Part shown: piece after piece, positions 9,540 through 22,190 of the stretch
How the letters are laid out: each line of letters starts with the position of its first letter
Position numbering within the stretch: the first letter of the stretch is position 1
DNA from: Cacajao melanocephalus
Lineage: Eukaryota > Chordata > Mammalia > Primates > Pitheciidae
NCBI GenBank assembly: GCA_963573385.1
Contig: CAUYLG010047114.1
Location: 1 to 64,000 of the forward strand
Direction: 5' to 3'
Length of the DNA: 64,000 bases
Notes under the pieces: model-generated
What the model was told of the DNA's origin: nothing
Database searches by the model: none
The model's input: the letters and a program-made list of their open reading frames with translations, nothing else
Translations under genes and position numbers: made by a program

Positions 9540-11095
9540 AGCCAACTCTAGCCCCAAACCTCACTAAAAATATTATCAAAATAACCAAGCCATTTATCTC
9601 AGACAAAAGTGTAGGCAATAGAAATTTTTATCCTGGTGCAATAGATACAGTACCATAAGGAAAAAATGAAAGAACTGTATCAAGTACTAAAAAGCAAAGA
9701 TAAGCCCTTATACCTTCTGCATAATGTATTAACCAGAAATAACTTTACATAGAGAACTATAGCCAAGTCCCCCAGAACCAGACGGGCTATCCAAGAATGG
9801 CTGAAAGAGCACACTCACCTATGTGGCAAAATAGTGGGAAGATTCATGAGTAGCGGTAACAAGCCTACCGAGCCTGGTGATAGCTGGTTGTCCAAGACAG
9901 AATCTTAGTTCAACTTTAAACTTACCCACAGAATTACTTAATCTCCCTGCAAGTTTAACTGTGAGTCTAAAGAGGGACAACTCTTTAGACCCTAGGAAAC
10001 AACCTTCCTACAGAGAGTGAAAAATATTACCACCATAGTTGGCCCAAAAGCAGCCACCAATTAAGGAAGTGTTTAAGCTCAACATCTAACTATCTTAAAT
10101 TCTAATCACCCTACTGAACTTCTAACATCACATTGGACTAATCTGTTACTTAATAGAAGCAATAATGTGATTATTAGTCACATAAAGACATTCTCCATTG
10201 CATAAGCTTTCATCAGACCAGAATAACCCACTGACACTTAACAGCCTAATATTAATAAACGATATGATAAGCACCCTATTATTTACACTGTTAACCCAAC
10301 ACAAGTGTGCTCTAAAGAAAGATTACAAAAGTAAAAGGAACTCGGTAAATCATACCCCTCCTGTTTACCAAAAACATCACCTCTAGAGTTACCAGTATTA
10401 GAGGCGCTGCCTGCCCAGTGAGATATGTTTAATGGCTGTGCTGTCCTGACCATGCAAGGGTAGCATAATCACTTGTTCCCCAAATAGGGACTTGTATGAA
10501 TGGCCACACGAGGGTTCAGCCGTCTCTTACTTTTAATCAGTGAAATTGACCTATCCGTGAAGAGACAGATATAAACGAATAAGACCAGTAGACCCTATGG
10601 AGCTTTAATTCATTAATGCAAATAAAACTCAAACAAGCCTACAGACCCTAGCCTACTATCCCTGCATTAAAAATTTTGGTTGGGGTGACCTTGGAGCATA
10701 ATTCAACTCCAAACAACCTAAACTAAGACCGCACTAGTCTAAGCAAATTAATACACATTGACCCAATAATTTTATCAACGGAAGAAATTACCCTAGGGAT
10801 AACAGCGCAAACCTATTCTAGAGTCCATATCGACAGTAGGGTTTACGACCTCAATGTTGGAGCAGGACATCCTAATGGTGTAACTGCTATCAAGGGTTCA
10901 TTTGCTCAACAATGAAAGTCCTACATGATCTGAGTTCAGGCTGGAGTAATCCAGGTTGGTTTCTATCTGTTTAATATTTCTCCTAGCACAAAAAGACAAG
11001 AGAAATAGGGTCCACTTCATAAATTACCCTCACTCCATAGATGATGCTATCTCAATCTAACAAATCATCGCACACACTACCCAAGAACAGGGTTT
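9540..11095 (+). pseudogene. MT-RNR2 pseudogene: Mitochondrial 16S rRNA copy, near full length
   Basis: 1,556 nt, against 1,559 in the human gene, with no large gaps. Universally conserved large-subunit blocks are readable: 'ctggtgatagctggttgtcc' (9876), 'accctagggataacagcgcaa' (about 10790) and 'agtcctacatgatctgagttcag'. It carries the region that in mtDNA encodes humanin, and there the reading frame is still open (10500-10574). Nuclear 16S copies of this kind are the basis of the MTRNR2-like gene family. Which family member this is, if any, cannot be decided from the sequence alone. Confidence 0.95.
10500..10574 (+). CDS. Humanin-like peptide ORF (MTRNR2-like)
   Basis: Inside the 16S copy, at the position of the humanin ORF of mtDNA, an ATG opens 24 uninterrupted standard-code codons ending in TAA (10572-10574). 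The length equals that of humanin. The peptide starts MATRGFSR, retains the hydrophobic Leu cluster and the SEIDL-S-VKR block, and ends QI. Relative to the mitochondrial peptide, the differences are Thr at 3, Arg at 8 (Cys in humanin), Ile at 13, Ser at 19, and Gln-Ile at 23-24. Cys8 is reported as needed for humanin activity, so the Arg suggests loss or change of function if it is translated. Humanin-like nuclear ORFs of this type are annotated as MTRNR2L genes. No obvious promoter is seen. The open frame may simply reflect its short length. Confidence 0.55.
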   Translation: MATRGFSRLLLLISEIDLSVKRQI

Positions 11096-11170
11096 GCTAA
11101 GATGGCAGAGCCCAGCGATTGCATAAATCTTAAAACTTTATAATCAGAGGTTCGACTCCTCTTCTTAACA
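11096..11170 (+). pseudogene. MT-TL1 pseudogene: Mitochondrial tRNA-Leu(UUR) copy
   Basis: 75 nt directly after 16S, the length of the mitochondrial gene. The TAA anticodon is in place (tctTAAaac) and the T-arm 'cagaggttcgactcctc' is well paired. One acceptor pair is a C-A mismatch (second pair). Confidence 0.9.
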
Positions 11171-11172
11171 AC

Positions 11173-11330
11173 ATACCTATAATTAACCTTCTCCTACTCA
11201 TTATCCCCACTCTTACCGCTGTAGAGGTCCTTACACTCTTCGAACAAAAAATCTTAGGCTATATACAACTACTCAAAGGACCCAACACTGTAGGTCCCTA
11301 CGGGCTGCTTCAACCGTTCACTGATGCCAC
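11173..11330 (+). pseudogene. MT-ND1 pseudogene: ND1 5' fragment (end of NUMT)
   Basis: Starts at an ATA two bases after tRNA-Leu, as in mtDNA. Read with the vertebrate mitochondrial code, about 50 codons are recognisable as the N-terminus of NADH dehydrogenase subunit 1, including ILGYMQLLKGPN and [10 protein letters not shown]. Similarity fades after about 11327, which I take as the NUMT boundary. In the nucleus this fragment cannot make a subunit. Confidence 0.85.
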
Positions 11331-12085
11331 CCTTGATTTATTAGTCCACTACAGATTAGCATATCTACTACTTCCTCAATAATGCAATGATGTAAAATAT
11401 TTCAACTAAATTAATTCCCCCTTATATTTTGTACTATTGTAGCTCTGAATGTCAGTTCTATGTATATTTTAAGACTTCCAATACATTATAATTGTTTAAT
11501 ACAATCAGTATTCATATAGATTGACCTACATATTTATGCTTTTCAGTATTCTTTATTCCTTTTTGCATTTTCATATTTTGGGGATCATTATTTTCTAAAC
11601 TGAATAAATATTTTTAGAATTTATTTTAGTGTAGGTCTGTTGACAGTTGTATCCGTTTTGATTTTTCTGAGACTAGTTTTATGTTTATTTAATTTTATTT
11701 TATTATTTTGAGATAGACTCTGACTCTGTCGCCCAGGCCGGAGTGCTGTGGCACAATCTGGGCTCACTGCAACCTCCGCCTCCCGGGTTCAAGAGATTCC
11801 CCTGCCTCAGCCTCCTGAGTAGCTGAGACTACAGGCATGCACCACCATGCCTGGCTAATTTTTTGTATTTTAGTAGAGACAGGGTTTTACCACCTTGGCC
11901 AGGATGGTCTCAATCTCCTGACCTCGTGATCTGCCCGCCTCGGCCTCCCAAAGTGCTAGAATTGCAGGAATGAGCCACTGCACCAGGCCTTTTAATGTTC
12001 ATTTTAAAGGATATTTTCACTGGGAATATAATTCTGGGTTAGCAACTAAAAATAAAATTCAATTTTCTGACCTACTTTATTATAC
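11331..12085 (-). mobile_element. Old L1M fragment (antisense), split by an Alu
   Basis: 'ttttagaatttattttagtgtaggtctg' before the Alu and 'aaaggatattttcactgggaatataattctgggtt' after it form a continuous antisense L1M segment. 11331-11560 is AT-rich and less certain. Confidence 0.55.
11690..11989 (-). mobile_element. Alu (antisense)
   Basis: Full-length antisense Alu beginning in a T-rich tract and ending 'gcaccaggcc'. Inserted into the L1M fragment. Confidence 0.95.
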
Positions 12086-12124
12086 ATCAAGAGTTGGACT
12101 TGTGACAGTTCTGTCTAATAATGA

Positions 12125-12437
<313 letters not shown>

Positions 12438-13265
12438 AGAGAGGGCCTCTTTCCCCAATAAAAAAGCAAAACCTGGAAAGGAGAACATATTTTTGTCATT
12501 AACTTCTTTATTCTTCCTTATACTTTCCCGGAATGTAGACAATACCTGGTGTAGGCCAGTCATCTTGTAACAACGAGGCAAAAAGCATGAGGACAAACTA
12601 AGAGCTGCTAAATAGTAATAATCTGGGACCCCCCGACAGGATCATTGAGCCATTGCATTAGTCCCAGACTGGCTATAACCAGACTCCTTATCAGGTGAGC
12701 TAACTAATCATCTTGTTTTTGTAGGCCATTGTGAGTGGGCTTCTCGCTACTTGCAGCTGAAAATATTCCTGATATACATTGAGATTCAGGAGAACTTAAT
12801 TCTAATTCTAATGCAATCCCAGTGACTGTGAGGAAATGCATTGCATTTCTGTATATCAACAGAAAGACATTTAGATAATGAAATTAAACAAAACAGTTTA
12901 CCCCTAGTGCCCATTATCTTGATCTCTAACCACCATTCTCACTAAAAGGTCACCAGAGATTTTTAGGGTAATGTCTAATTCCGGGTCCGGGGGTAGAAGA
13001 ATACATGGTGCTCATGGGCTTTCTTATTGTGCTAAAAAAGCAAAGAAAACACTTAAAGACTCATGGGGCCCCATGACATAGGCAGCATCATGAAGGGCCT
13101 TTACTAGCCACCTTTGAGATTGTTTCAACATCAAAAAGAATAATGGCCGTCATTTATTGTAACACATTCAATAAAGTCCCTAAATTCATAGTGATACTTC
13201 AAAAACATAAAAAGGAAAGGTTAAAAGGAAAAAAGGCACAAGCTCTTTGTTTTGTCTTATAATGG
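12438..13265. other. No gene; old LINE traces
   Basis: 'gaaatgcattgcatttctgtatatcaacag' near 12834 is a small old L1-type fragment. The rest holds nothing I can assign. Confidence 0.4.
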
Positions 13266-13484
13266 ATTTCAGGTTGACAGACTCTCAGATGGAAAGCTGT
13301 ATACAGAAAGTTTATTGGAGAGAGATCTGGGGAGAAACATTTGTAAGAGGGTGAGGAAGACAAGACCGGACCGAGAGAGAAGTTGACCTACAATGCGGTT
13401 ACCACTGAGGCCTAAGACAAATCTACGGAGAGCTCTGGAGCTGAGATGCCCCTTCGGAGTTGCCTCGGAAGGCGAGTCTGTACA

Positions 13485-13872
13485 GTCATGCACTGCCTAA
13501 GACTGTTTTAGTCAATGTCAGACTGCATGTACGACTGTGATCCCACAAGATTATAACGAAGCTGAGAAATTCCTATCATCTAGTGACATTGTAGCTGTCA
13601 TAACATCTTAGCATAATGCACTACCTTCTTTATTTTTAGACATATTTATGTACACAGATACCACTGTGTGACAATTGCCTGTAGTATCCAGTACAATCAT
13701 ATGCTGTACTGGTTTGTAGCCTAGGAGCAATAGGCTGTATCATGTAGCCCAGGTGTGTTGTAGATGATACCATCTAGGTTCGTGTAAGTACGCTCTGTGA
13801 TGTTCGCATATGGATGAAACTGTCTAACAGAACATATCTCAGAATGTATCCCCATCATAAGCCATACATGAC
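13485..13872. mobile_element. Possible nonautonomous DNA transposon with terminal inverted repeats
   Basis: Starts 'gtcatgcactgcctaaga' and ends 'tcataagccatacatgac', whose reverse complement is similar. Internal blocks ('tggtttgtagcctaggagcaataggctgta', 'gtgttgtagatgatacc', 'gtgtaagtacgctctgtgatgttcgc') belong to a middle-repetitive human sequence I recall without certainty of its name. Confidence 0.5.
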
Positions 13873-14579
13873 TTGTATTTCTACATCAGATACTCATTGA
13901 CTACTGCTGGTTCCTTGATGGGTAAAAGAGGTGGGTAGCCTTGAGTAAAGCAGTTCCCTGTAGCCGAGGGCAGTTTGAAATGAGGGACACGGCTGTGAAT
14001 TCAGTAGCTGATTTTCCCAGAAGTGGGGGGGGGGGGGGTAGCGTGTTGGCCCTGAAGAGGAGATCTGAGCAGAGCATGCAGTATTTACTACAGCCATTAT
14101 TTATAAAAGAATGCCACCTAAGAAATATAGAAATAAATGTGTAATTAGTAAGTCACTATTTTGCAAGCTTCAGTGTAATAATCGATTCAGGCAAAGATCC
14201 TTGAGGGATGTTAAAAACATTCAATAAAAGTTGTTTTTGAACAGGATGCTAACATCCTGCTCTCTAAAATGTCAGTCCACAAATGACGTGCTAGTTAGAA
14301 AATTTAGCATCAAAGTGGTTGCACAATATTACCCATGAAGCATTCTTGGTCATTATTAAATATTCTTGTTAAAAATGCTTAACCTGAAACTGATCAAACC
14401 TCTAGACCTAACTTCAAGTCTACAGAAAATACAGGAGATAAAGGAAAAGTCAGATGACATCATGAGGAAACAATCAGATGATACAGAATGTGGGACATTC
14501 TACAACATAACTGGCCTGGTTTCTTTAACAAGTCAGTACTGGACTAACGGGCCGATGCAAGGTAATAATGGTAGTGCAG
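13873..14579. other. No gene; includes a 14-G run
   Basis: Low-repeat sequence. A homopolymer of 14 G lies at 14025-14038. No coding signal seen. Confidence 0.5.
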
Positions 14580-14891
14580 TTTTTTTGGTTTTTGGTTTTT
14601 TTGAGACAAGAGCTTGCTCTGTCAACCAGACTGGAGTGCAGTGGTACGATCATGGCTTATTGTAGCCTGGACCTCCCTGGCTCAAGAGATCCTCCCACTT
14701 AAGCCTCTCCAGTAGCTGGGACTATAGGCATGCGCCACCACACCCAGCTAATTAAAAAAAAATTTTTTTTTTGTAGAGACGGGGTCTCCCTATGTTGCCC
14801 AGGCTGGTCTCAAATTCCTGGGCTCAAGCAATCATCCTGCTTTGGCCTCCCAAAGTGCTGGAATTATAGGCATGAGCCATAGCACCTGGCC
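14580..14891 (-). mobile_element. Alu, J-like (antisense)
   Basis: T-rich start, 'gatcatggcttattgtagcc' and 'attcctgggctcaagcaatc' blocks, ending 'atagcacctggcc'. Confidence 0.9.
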
Positions 14892-15137
14892 TGTAATATA
14901 GTTTTTGATCTCCCTGAATACTATCTTAAAACCATTATGATAGCAAAAGAACCATTATGATAGCAAAGAAAAAACTTCCCAGATTACATTATGAACAAAA
15001 TGAAGTGACAAGCATCCCAGGAACGCCAGAATGCAAATGGTTGCCACCAAACCATTGACCACGGCAAGACCTTTATAGGTCCTGTACAGGTTTAACGGCA
15101 ATGCAGAGAAATAGTGGAAAGAATATAGGGATGTTCT

Positions 15138-16840
<1,703 letters not shown>

Positions 16841-16841
16841 C

Positions 16842-17124
16842 TTTTTTGAGACAGAGTCTTGCTCTGTCGCCTAGGCTGGAGTGATGTGATCTTGGCTCAC
16901 TGCAGTCTCTGCCTGCTGGGTTCAAGCAATTCTCCTGCCTCAGCCTCCTGAGTAGCTGAGATTACAAGTGTGCACCACCACACCCAGCGAATTTGTGTAT
17001 TTTTAGTAGAAATGGGGTTTCACCATGTTGGCCATACTGGTCTCAAATTTCTGACCTCAAGTGATCCACCCGCCTCAGCCTCCCAAACTGTTGGGATTAC
17101 AGGCGTGAGCCACCACACTTGACC
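16842..17124 (-). mobile_element. Alu (antisense) with duplicated tail region
   Basis: Antisense Alu ending 'cacacttgacc'. Just upstream, 'gatttgagatggagtcttgc' (16822-16841) repeats the first bases of the Alu 3' region. This suggests a second truncated Alu or a small tandem duplication. Confidence 0.9.
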
Positions 17125-17162
17125 TTATATAAGATAATTCTTATGATTTTTATGCTTATAAC

Positions 17163-17170
17163 ATATAAAA

Positions 17171-17212
<42 letters not shown>
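17163..17212. repeat. (AT)n microsatellite
   Basis: Nearly uninterrupted AT dinucleotides over about 45 bp. Confidence 0.95.
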
Positions 17213-17213
<1 letters not shown>

Positions 17214-17390
17214 CCAGAGTGTGTGTAGGGGGAGAAGTGGACATATATTAGTACAAATTTTTTGTATTTTACCAAAGGTAATTAGTAATTACTATGAAGT
17301 AGAGAGTGACAGGTTAAGATTCATATTGTAATCCCTAGAGAAACAACTAAGAAAATAACTTTTAAAAATATAGTAAAACAGGCTGGGCAC

Positions 17391-17704
<314 letters not shown>

Positions 17705-18014
17705 CTATTCTAAAAATAAGTTTAAAAAGACAGTGTGATGTTGTCATGAAGATAGATGTTGGTACAAAATGAAGAGTCTAGAAATAAACCCTTCCATTTA
17801 TGGTGAATGGATTTTTGACAAAGGTGCCAAGACAATTCCATGGAGAAAGGATGGTCTTTTCAATAATGGTTGCTGGGACAATTGGATGTCCACATGCAAA
17901 AGGATGAATTTGCACTCTTACCTCACACTATACACAAAAATTCACTCGAAATGGGTCAAAGACCTAAATTTTAGTGCTAAAATTTTCAGAGAAAAACATA
18001 GGAGAAAACTTTGG

Positions 18015-18528
18015 TGTGATGGTTCATTTTAGGTGTCAACTTGACTAGATGAAGGGATACCTAGATAACTGGTAAAGCATTATTTCTGGGTGTGTCCATG
18101 AGGGTGTTTCCAGAGGAGACTGGTGTGTGAGTCAGTGGACTGAGTGGGGACAATCACCATCAATGTGGGTGGGCGCCATCCAATTGGCTGGGGGCCCAGC
18201 TAGAACAAGAAGGCAGGGGAAAGGTGAATTCATGTTCTCTCTCTCTCTCTGTCCTAGAGCTGGGACACCCTTCTTCTCCTGCCCTTGAACATCAGAACTC
18301 CAGGTTCTCCGGCCTTTGGATTTTGGGACTTGCACCAGCAACCTCCTAGGTTCTCAGGACTTTGGTATTGGGCCGAGAGTTACGCCATTGGCTTCTCTGG
18401 TTCTGCAACCTTCAGACTTGAACTGAGCCATGTTACCAGCCTCTCTGGTTCTTTAGCTTGCAGATAGCCTATCATGGGATTTCTAAACCTCTATAACCAC
18501 ATGAGCCAATTCTCCTAATAAATCCCCT

Positions 18529-18570
<42 letters not shown>

Positions 18571-18605
18571 GTCTGTCTATCATGTATCTATCCTATTGGC
18601 TCTCA
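18015..18605 (+). mobile_element. ERVL-type LTR (MLT2-like), 3' end missing
   Basis: Starts TGTGATGGTTCATTTTAGGTGTCAACTTG, preceded by 'tttgg' (18010-18014). It carries 'caatgtgggtgggcgccatccaat', a poly(A) signal 'aataaatcccctttatc', then a (TCTA)n array, and stops at 'tcctattggct', short of a normal LTR end. A related LTR lies at 58301-58793. The next bases are MaLR internal sequence. Confidence 0.65.
18531..18592. repeat. (TCTA)n tetranucleotide microsatellite
   Basis: About 11 units of TCTA with two TGTC variants, followed by the degenerate 'tatcatgtatctatcc'. Likely grew from the 3' part of the LTR. Confidence 0.95.
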
Positions 18606-19166
18606 GAAGTAGAGCTGTTGCTATAACATATACCCCAAAATTTGGAAGCTACTTTAAAACTGGGTGATGGATAGAGGCTGGAAGAACTTGGAGAAATCTC
18701 CTAGCAAAAGTCTATAGTGCCATGAATAAAGTCTTTAGGGGGATTCTGGTGAGGACTCAGAAGAAGAGAGTGGTAGAGAAAGTCTGAAATTTCTAAAAAA
18801 TTCAGAATGTTGGTAGAAATATGGATGGTAGAGGCAATTCTGGTGAGATCTCAGATGGAAACGGGAAACAATGTATCAGAAACTGCAGTAAATCCTTCCT
18901 TGTCATAAAATGGCAAAGAACTTGGCTGAATTGTACCCATGTCTGAGGGTTTTGTGGAAAGCAGAACTTAAAAGCAACGAATTAGGATATGACAGAAGAA
19001 ATATCTAAGTACCAAAGCATTCAGGGTGTTGTCTGACTTCTAATTTCGTATAGTTAAATGCAAGAAGAGAGAAATGACTTAAAGATGGAATTTATAATTA
19101 AAAGGAAGCAGAACATAAGGATTTGGAAAATCTTCAGCCTGGCCAAGTAAAGAAATACAAAGCTTT

Positions 19167-19710
19167 GCTGGATATGTCTGGCTGAAGATTTGATGTGGTT
19201 CCTCCTTAAGCTGTGCGTCCTGTTAATAATAGATACTGTACTGGGCTCTGTGTAAGTGTCATTGGGGTAGGACCTATATTTTAATACTGTTTCTAACATT
19301 TCATTTTACTAGTGAGACATCTTTGATTTCATGTGATTCTTTGTAATTCTAGACACTAGATTGTAGTTTAGCCATAACTGATGTTTTTTAAAAGGGATTT
19401 TTTTTGCACAGTTGTTCAAAAAAGAGACAAGTTTCCCCAGTGCTGTACTTTGTTTTACAGGTACAAGTTTTCTAGCTCAGACAAACTGTGAAAAACTGGA
19501 GTTTATTCATGAGGTATTAACTCGCAGACCCTCTGGGGGCAGGGGCTGTTTTCTAAGTTGTAGGCGGAGTGGGACTTCGATGGTACAGTGTGCACAGACA
19601 GGTACTGAGCTGACGGACTGGGATTTTCTGTAATAAAATGTTACTTTGTATCAAAAGTTAAACAGGCTTTAGTACAACAAATAAATGTCAATTTCTGTAA
19701 AAAGAAAAAG
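19167..19710 (+). pseudogene. Retrocopy of an unidentified mRNA 3'UTR
   Basis: 544 bp enclosed by the perfect 18-bp TSD 'aaagaaatacaaagcttt' (19149-19166 and 19711-19728). The insert ends in a poly(A) signal 'aataaatgtcaatttctgt' followed by an A-rich tail, so it is an LINE-1-mediated processed insertion in plus orientation. It shows no convincing coding frame, which suggests a 5'-truncated copy containing only 3'UTR. An earlier 'aataaaatgttactttgt' may be an alternative poly(A) signal. I do not recognise the parent gene. It is not an L1, Alu or ERV sequence. Confidence 0.75.
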
Positions 19711-20282
19711 AAAGAAATACAAAGCTTTATTTTTTGTTTTTTTTTTTTTTGTACAAATTTGTATTATTATTTGTATTGTTTAGGAGAGAAAACCAAAAGT
19801 GTGGCCAAAGGACCATTTGATGAGGAGATTAAGACAGATAAAAGGAAGCCAGATGCTATTCATCAAGACAATGGAGAATTAACCTAAAGTTAACGGTGAT
19901 CTTTGAGGCTGCCCCTTCCATCACATTATCAGAGCACTGGGACCTTGAGGGCAAGATTTTTAGAGAGAGGTCTATGGGACACCAGCATTTGCTGCCCTTT
20001 GCTACCTCAAGTATCCGCTTCCTGCATTCCAGTGCAGCACTCCTTGGCTGTCCCAGCTGTGGCCTAAGCAAGCCCAGGTGCAATTCAGCCTGCTATTCTG
20101 AAAGATGCAAGCATTAAGCTTTGGTTACATCCACATGGTGCTAATTCTGCAGCCCCACAGAATGCAAGAAATGTGGGGCCATGGCTTCCTCCACCTAGAT
20201 TTCAAAGGATGTCACGGACAGCTTGGGGGACCAGGTAGAAACTTGTCACGGGGGCAGAGCTACCACAGAAAGCTTCCACTAG

Positions 20283-20805
20283 TGTTGCGGTCTTTCTGCT
20301 CCTTAGCTCAGCTAAGTCTGAGTTCTTGTCTCACAAGCAGGAAGAATTAGGCATACGAATGTCGGAGAGTGAGTAGAGTAGAATTTATTAAGTGAAAGGA
20401 AAACTCTTAGCAGAGAGGGGACGTCGAGGGGTTGAGGTTCCCCTATTTGAAGGCAGGAAAAGTCCCCTGTGTGGCTGGACCTGGGATTTTTTATGGACTC
20501 AGAATGGGAAGTGCATGTTGATTGTTTTGTGAGTATGCAAAAAAGGTTAAAGCAAAGACACCACTCAAAGGTAAGCATGACTGCAGAAAACCTATTAGGA
20601 AAGGGTAGGTATAGGTAAAATAGGTAAACGGAGGGGATCAATCAGAGGAAAGTGTGCCAAACAGGAAGACGGAAGACAAGTTCTCAATCCCGTCTGAGGA
20701 TTTAACTTGTAGTTTGGCTTTCAGGCTTTAAGCTGTCTTTGGCTTGGAGTTAGGGTTTACCCACCCCTATCTGCCTAGGCATTTGCCTCCCTCCTCTCAC
20801 TATCA
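20283..20805 (-). mobile_element. Solo LTR, class I-like (antisense), 4-bp TSD
   Basis: On the minus strand it starts TGATAGTGAGAGGAGGGAGG and ends GACCGCAACA. It has a TATA-like 'ccataaaaaatccc' (minus) and a poly(A) signal 'cttaataaattc'. The direct repeat 'ctag' at 20279-20282 and 20806-20809 is the TSD, and MaLR internal sequence is continuous across it. The family was not recognised. Confidence 0.75.
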
Positions 20806-22040
20806 CTAGGAAAATGCCCAGTGGAACTGTGGGCTCAGGGCTGATGCAGAGACCCCAGAAATGTAGAATCACCAGGATGCAGTCCTAGCCTGGGAAAGCT
20901 GCGGGCACAAGTCTTCAATGCATGAAAACTGCTGCATGAGCTGAGCCCAGCAAAGCCATGGGGGAGGAGCTGCCTGAGATCTTAGAAGCACATAGCCCAC
21001 TCCACTTGCCCAAAAGGTGGGACATGGAATCAAGGAAGATTGTTCTGGAGCCTTAAGGTTTGATGTTGTTCACCCTGTTGGGTTGTGAATATATTGGGGA
21101 TCAGTTACCCCTTTCTTCTTGACTGTTTCTTCCTTTTGGACTGGGAACGTCTATCCTATGCCTGTCCCACCACTGTATTTTGGAAGCAGATAACTTGATT
21201 TCACAAGCTTATGGCTGGAGAGAATTTGCCTCAGAATAAATCATGCCTTGAGTCTCACCCATATATGATTTAGATGAGATTCTAGATTTTGGACTTATGT
21301 GTTGGTGCTATAGTGGTTAAGATTTTGGGGGCTATTGGGATGGAATGAATGTGTTTTGCATATGAGAAGAATGTGAGTTTGCGGGGGCAGAGGATGGAAT
21401 GCTATGGTTTGAATGTTTGCCCCCTCCAAAGCTCATGTTGAAATTTAATTGCCATTGTAATGGGAATTGGGAAATGGGACCTTTAAGAGTTGGTTAGGTT
21501 GTGAGGGCTCTGCCCTCATGGATGGGTTTAATGTCTTGAAAATGGGGCTTTCCGGAGTGGGTTCTCTCTTTTTTTCTGCTCCTGTGCCACATGAAGAACA
21601 GTGTTCCTCCCCTCTGGAGGATATGACATTCAAGGTGTTATCTTGGAAGCAGAGACAGGGCCCTGGCCAGACACCAAATCTTCTAGTGCCTTGCTCTTGG
21701 ACTTCCCAGCCTCTAAAACTATAAGAAATAAATTTCTGTTCTTTATAAATTACCCAGGTTGGCTGTGCCAGGGACCATGGACATGGGCAAACTTCTGAGC
21801 TGCCAGCCCAACAGGGGCATAAAATGTCCCCAAGATGATGAAGAGGAGGAGCAGAAGATGCATCAGAAACAAACTGGTACTCAAGAACGTGGCTACTATC
21901 AGGAAGAGGAAATGATTGTGGTGGAAGAAGCAGAGGATGACAAAAAAATGGCTGCTTCAGATTATTGACAGAAACGGTAAGGAGGAAGAGAAAGAGGAGG
22001 AACAACTGGATGAAAGCTCAGTGAAGAAAATGATCCTCAC

Positions 22041-22190
22041 GGCCGGGCGCGGTGGCTCATGCCTGTAATCCAAGCACTTTGGAGGCCAAGGCGGGTGGAT
22101 CAGCTGAGGTCGGGAGTTCAAGACCAGCCTGACCAACATGGTGAAACCCTGTCTTAAAAAAAAAAAGGAAAAATAAATAAATAAAAGAAT
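22041..22190 (+). mobile_element. 3'-truncated Alu (left arm only) in the pseudogene
   Basis: Begins 'ggccgggcgcggtggctcat' and stops after 'gaaaccctgtct', where an A-rich tail begins. The right arm is absent. The TSD 'tgatcctcac' lies at 22031-22040 and 22192-22201, so it was inserted in this short form. Confidence 0.9.

Larger units (their letters stand above)
7590..11330 (+). other. NUMT: nuclear copy of mitochondrial DNA (control region to ND1)
   Basis: A colinear block of mitochondrial genes in mtDNA order: control region, tRNA-Phe, 12S rRNA, tRNA-Val, 16S rRNA, tRNA-Leu(UUR), start of ND1. About 3.4 kb of mtDNA-derived sequence remains after removing the Alu at 8412-8709. Similarity to human mtDNA is easily seen but clearly below that of recent NUMTs. 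The tRNA-Phe start (gttaatgtagcttaat) resembles the general mammalian form rather than the modern human one. An Alu inserted after arrival, so the transfer is old (anthropoid age or earlier by inference). The left boundary is uncertain because the control region is diverged. The right end lies about 150 bp into ND1. Confidence 0.95.
18606..21399 (+). mobile_element. MaLR internal region (MST/THE1-like), with two later insertions
   Basis: The non-coding internal region of a mammalian apparent LTR retrotransposon. It starts 'cagaagtagagctgttgctata' and runs to 'aggatggaa' before the LTR. Recognisable blocks include 'ggtgatggatagaggctggaag', 'gcctagatttcaaaggatgt'-type sequence and 'gtgagtttgcgggggcagaggatggaatg'. 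It is interrupted by a 3'UTR retrocopy (19167-19710) and an ERV LTR (20283-20805). Confidence 0.7.

Noticed and set aside
10198..10386. 62-codon ORF within the 16S copy
   Set aside because: Reads through conserved rRNA sequence. No known peptide at this place.
7590..11330. Genuine mitochondrial DNA (assembly contamination)
   Set aside because: Divergence, an internal Alu, the damaged tRNA-Val and truncation in ND1 show a nuclear copy.
18531..18592. Regular tetranucleotide array considered as a CRISPR-like repeat
   Set aside because: Units are 4 bp with no spacers; a plain microsatellite in a mammalian genome.
20312..20641. 109-codon minus-strand ORF
   Set aside because: Lies within a solo LTR, which does not normally code. 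No recognisable protein.
21445..22005. 186-codon minus-strand ORF, one of the longest in the window
   Set aside because: It lies antisense to the MST LTR and the start of the CTNNBL1 pseudogene. No family resemblance on that strand; a chance frame.
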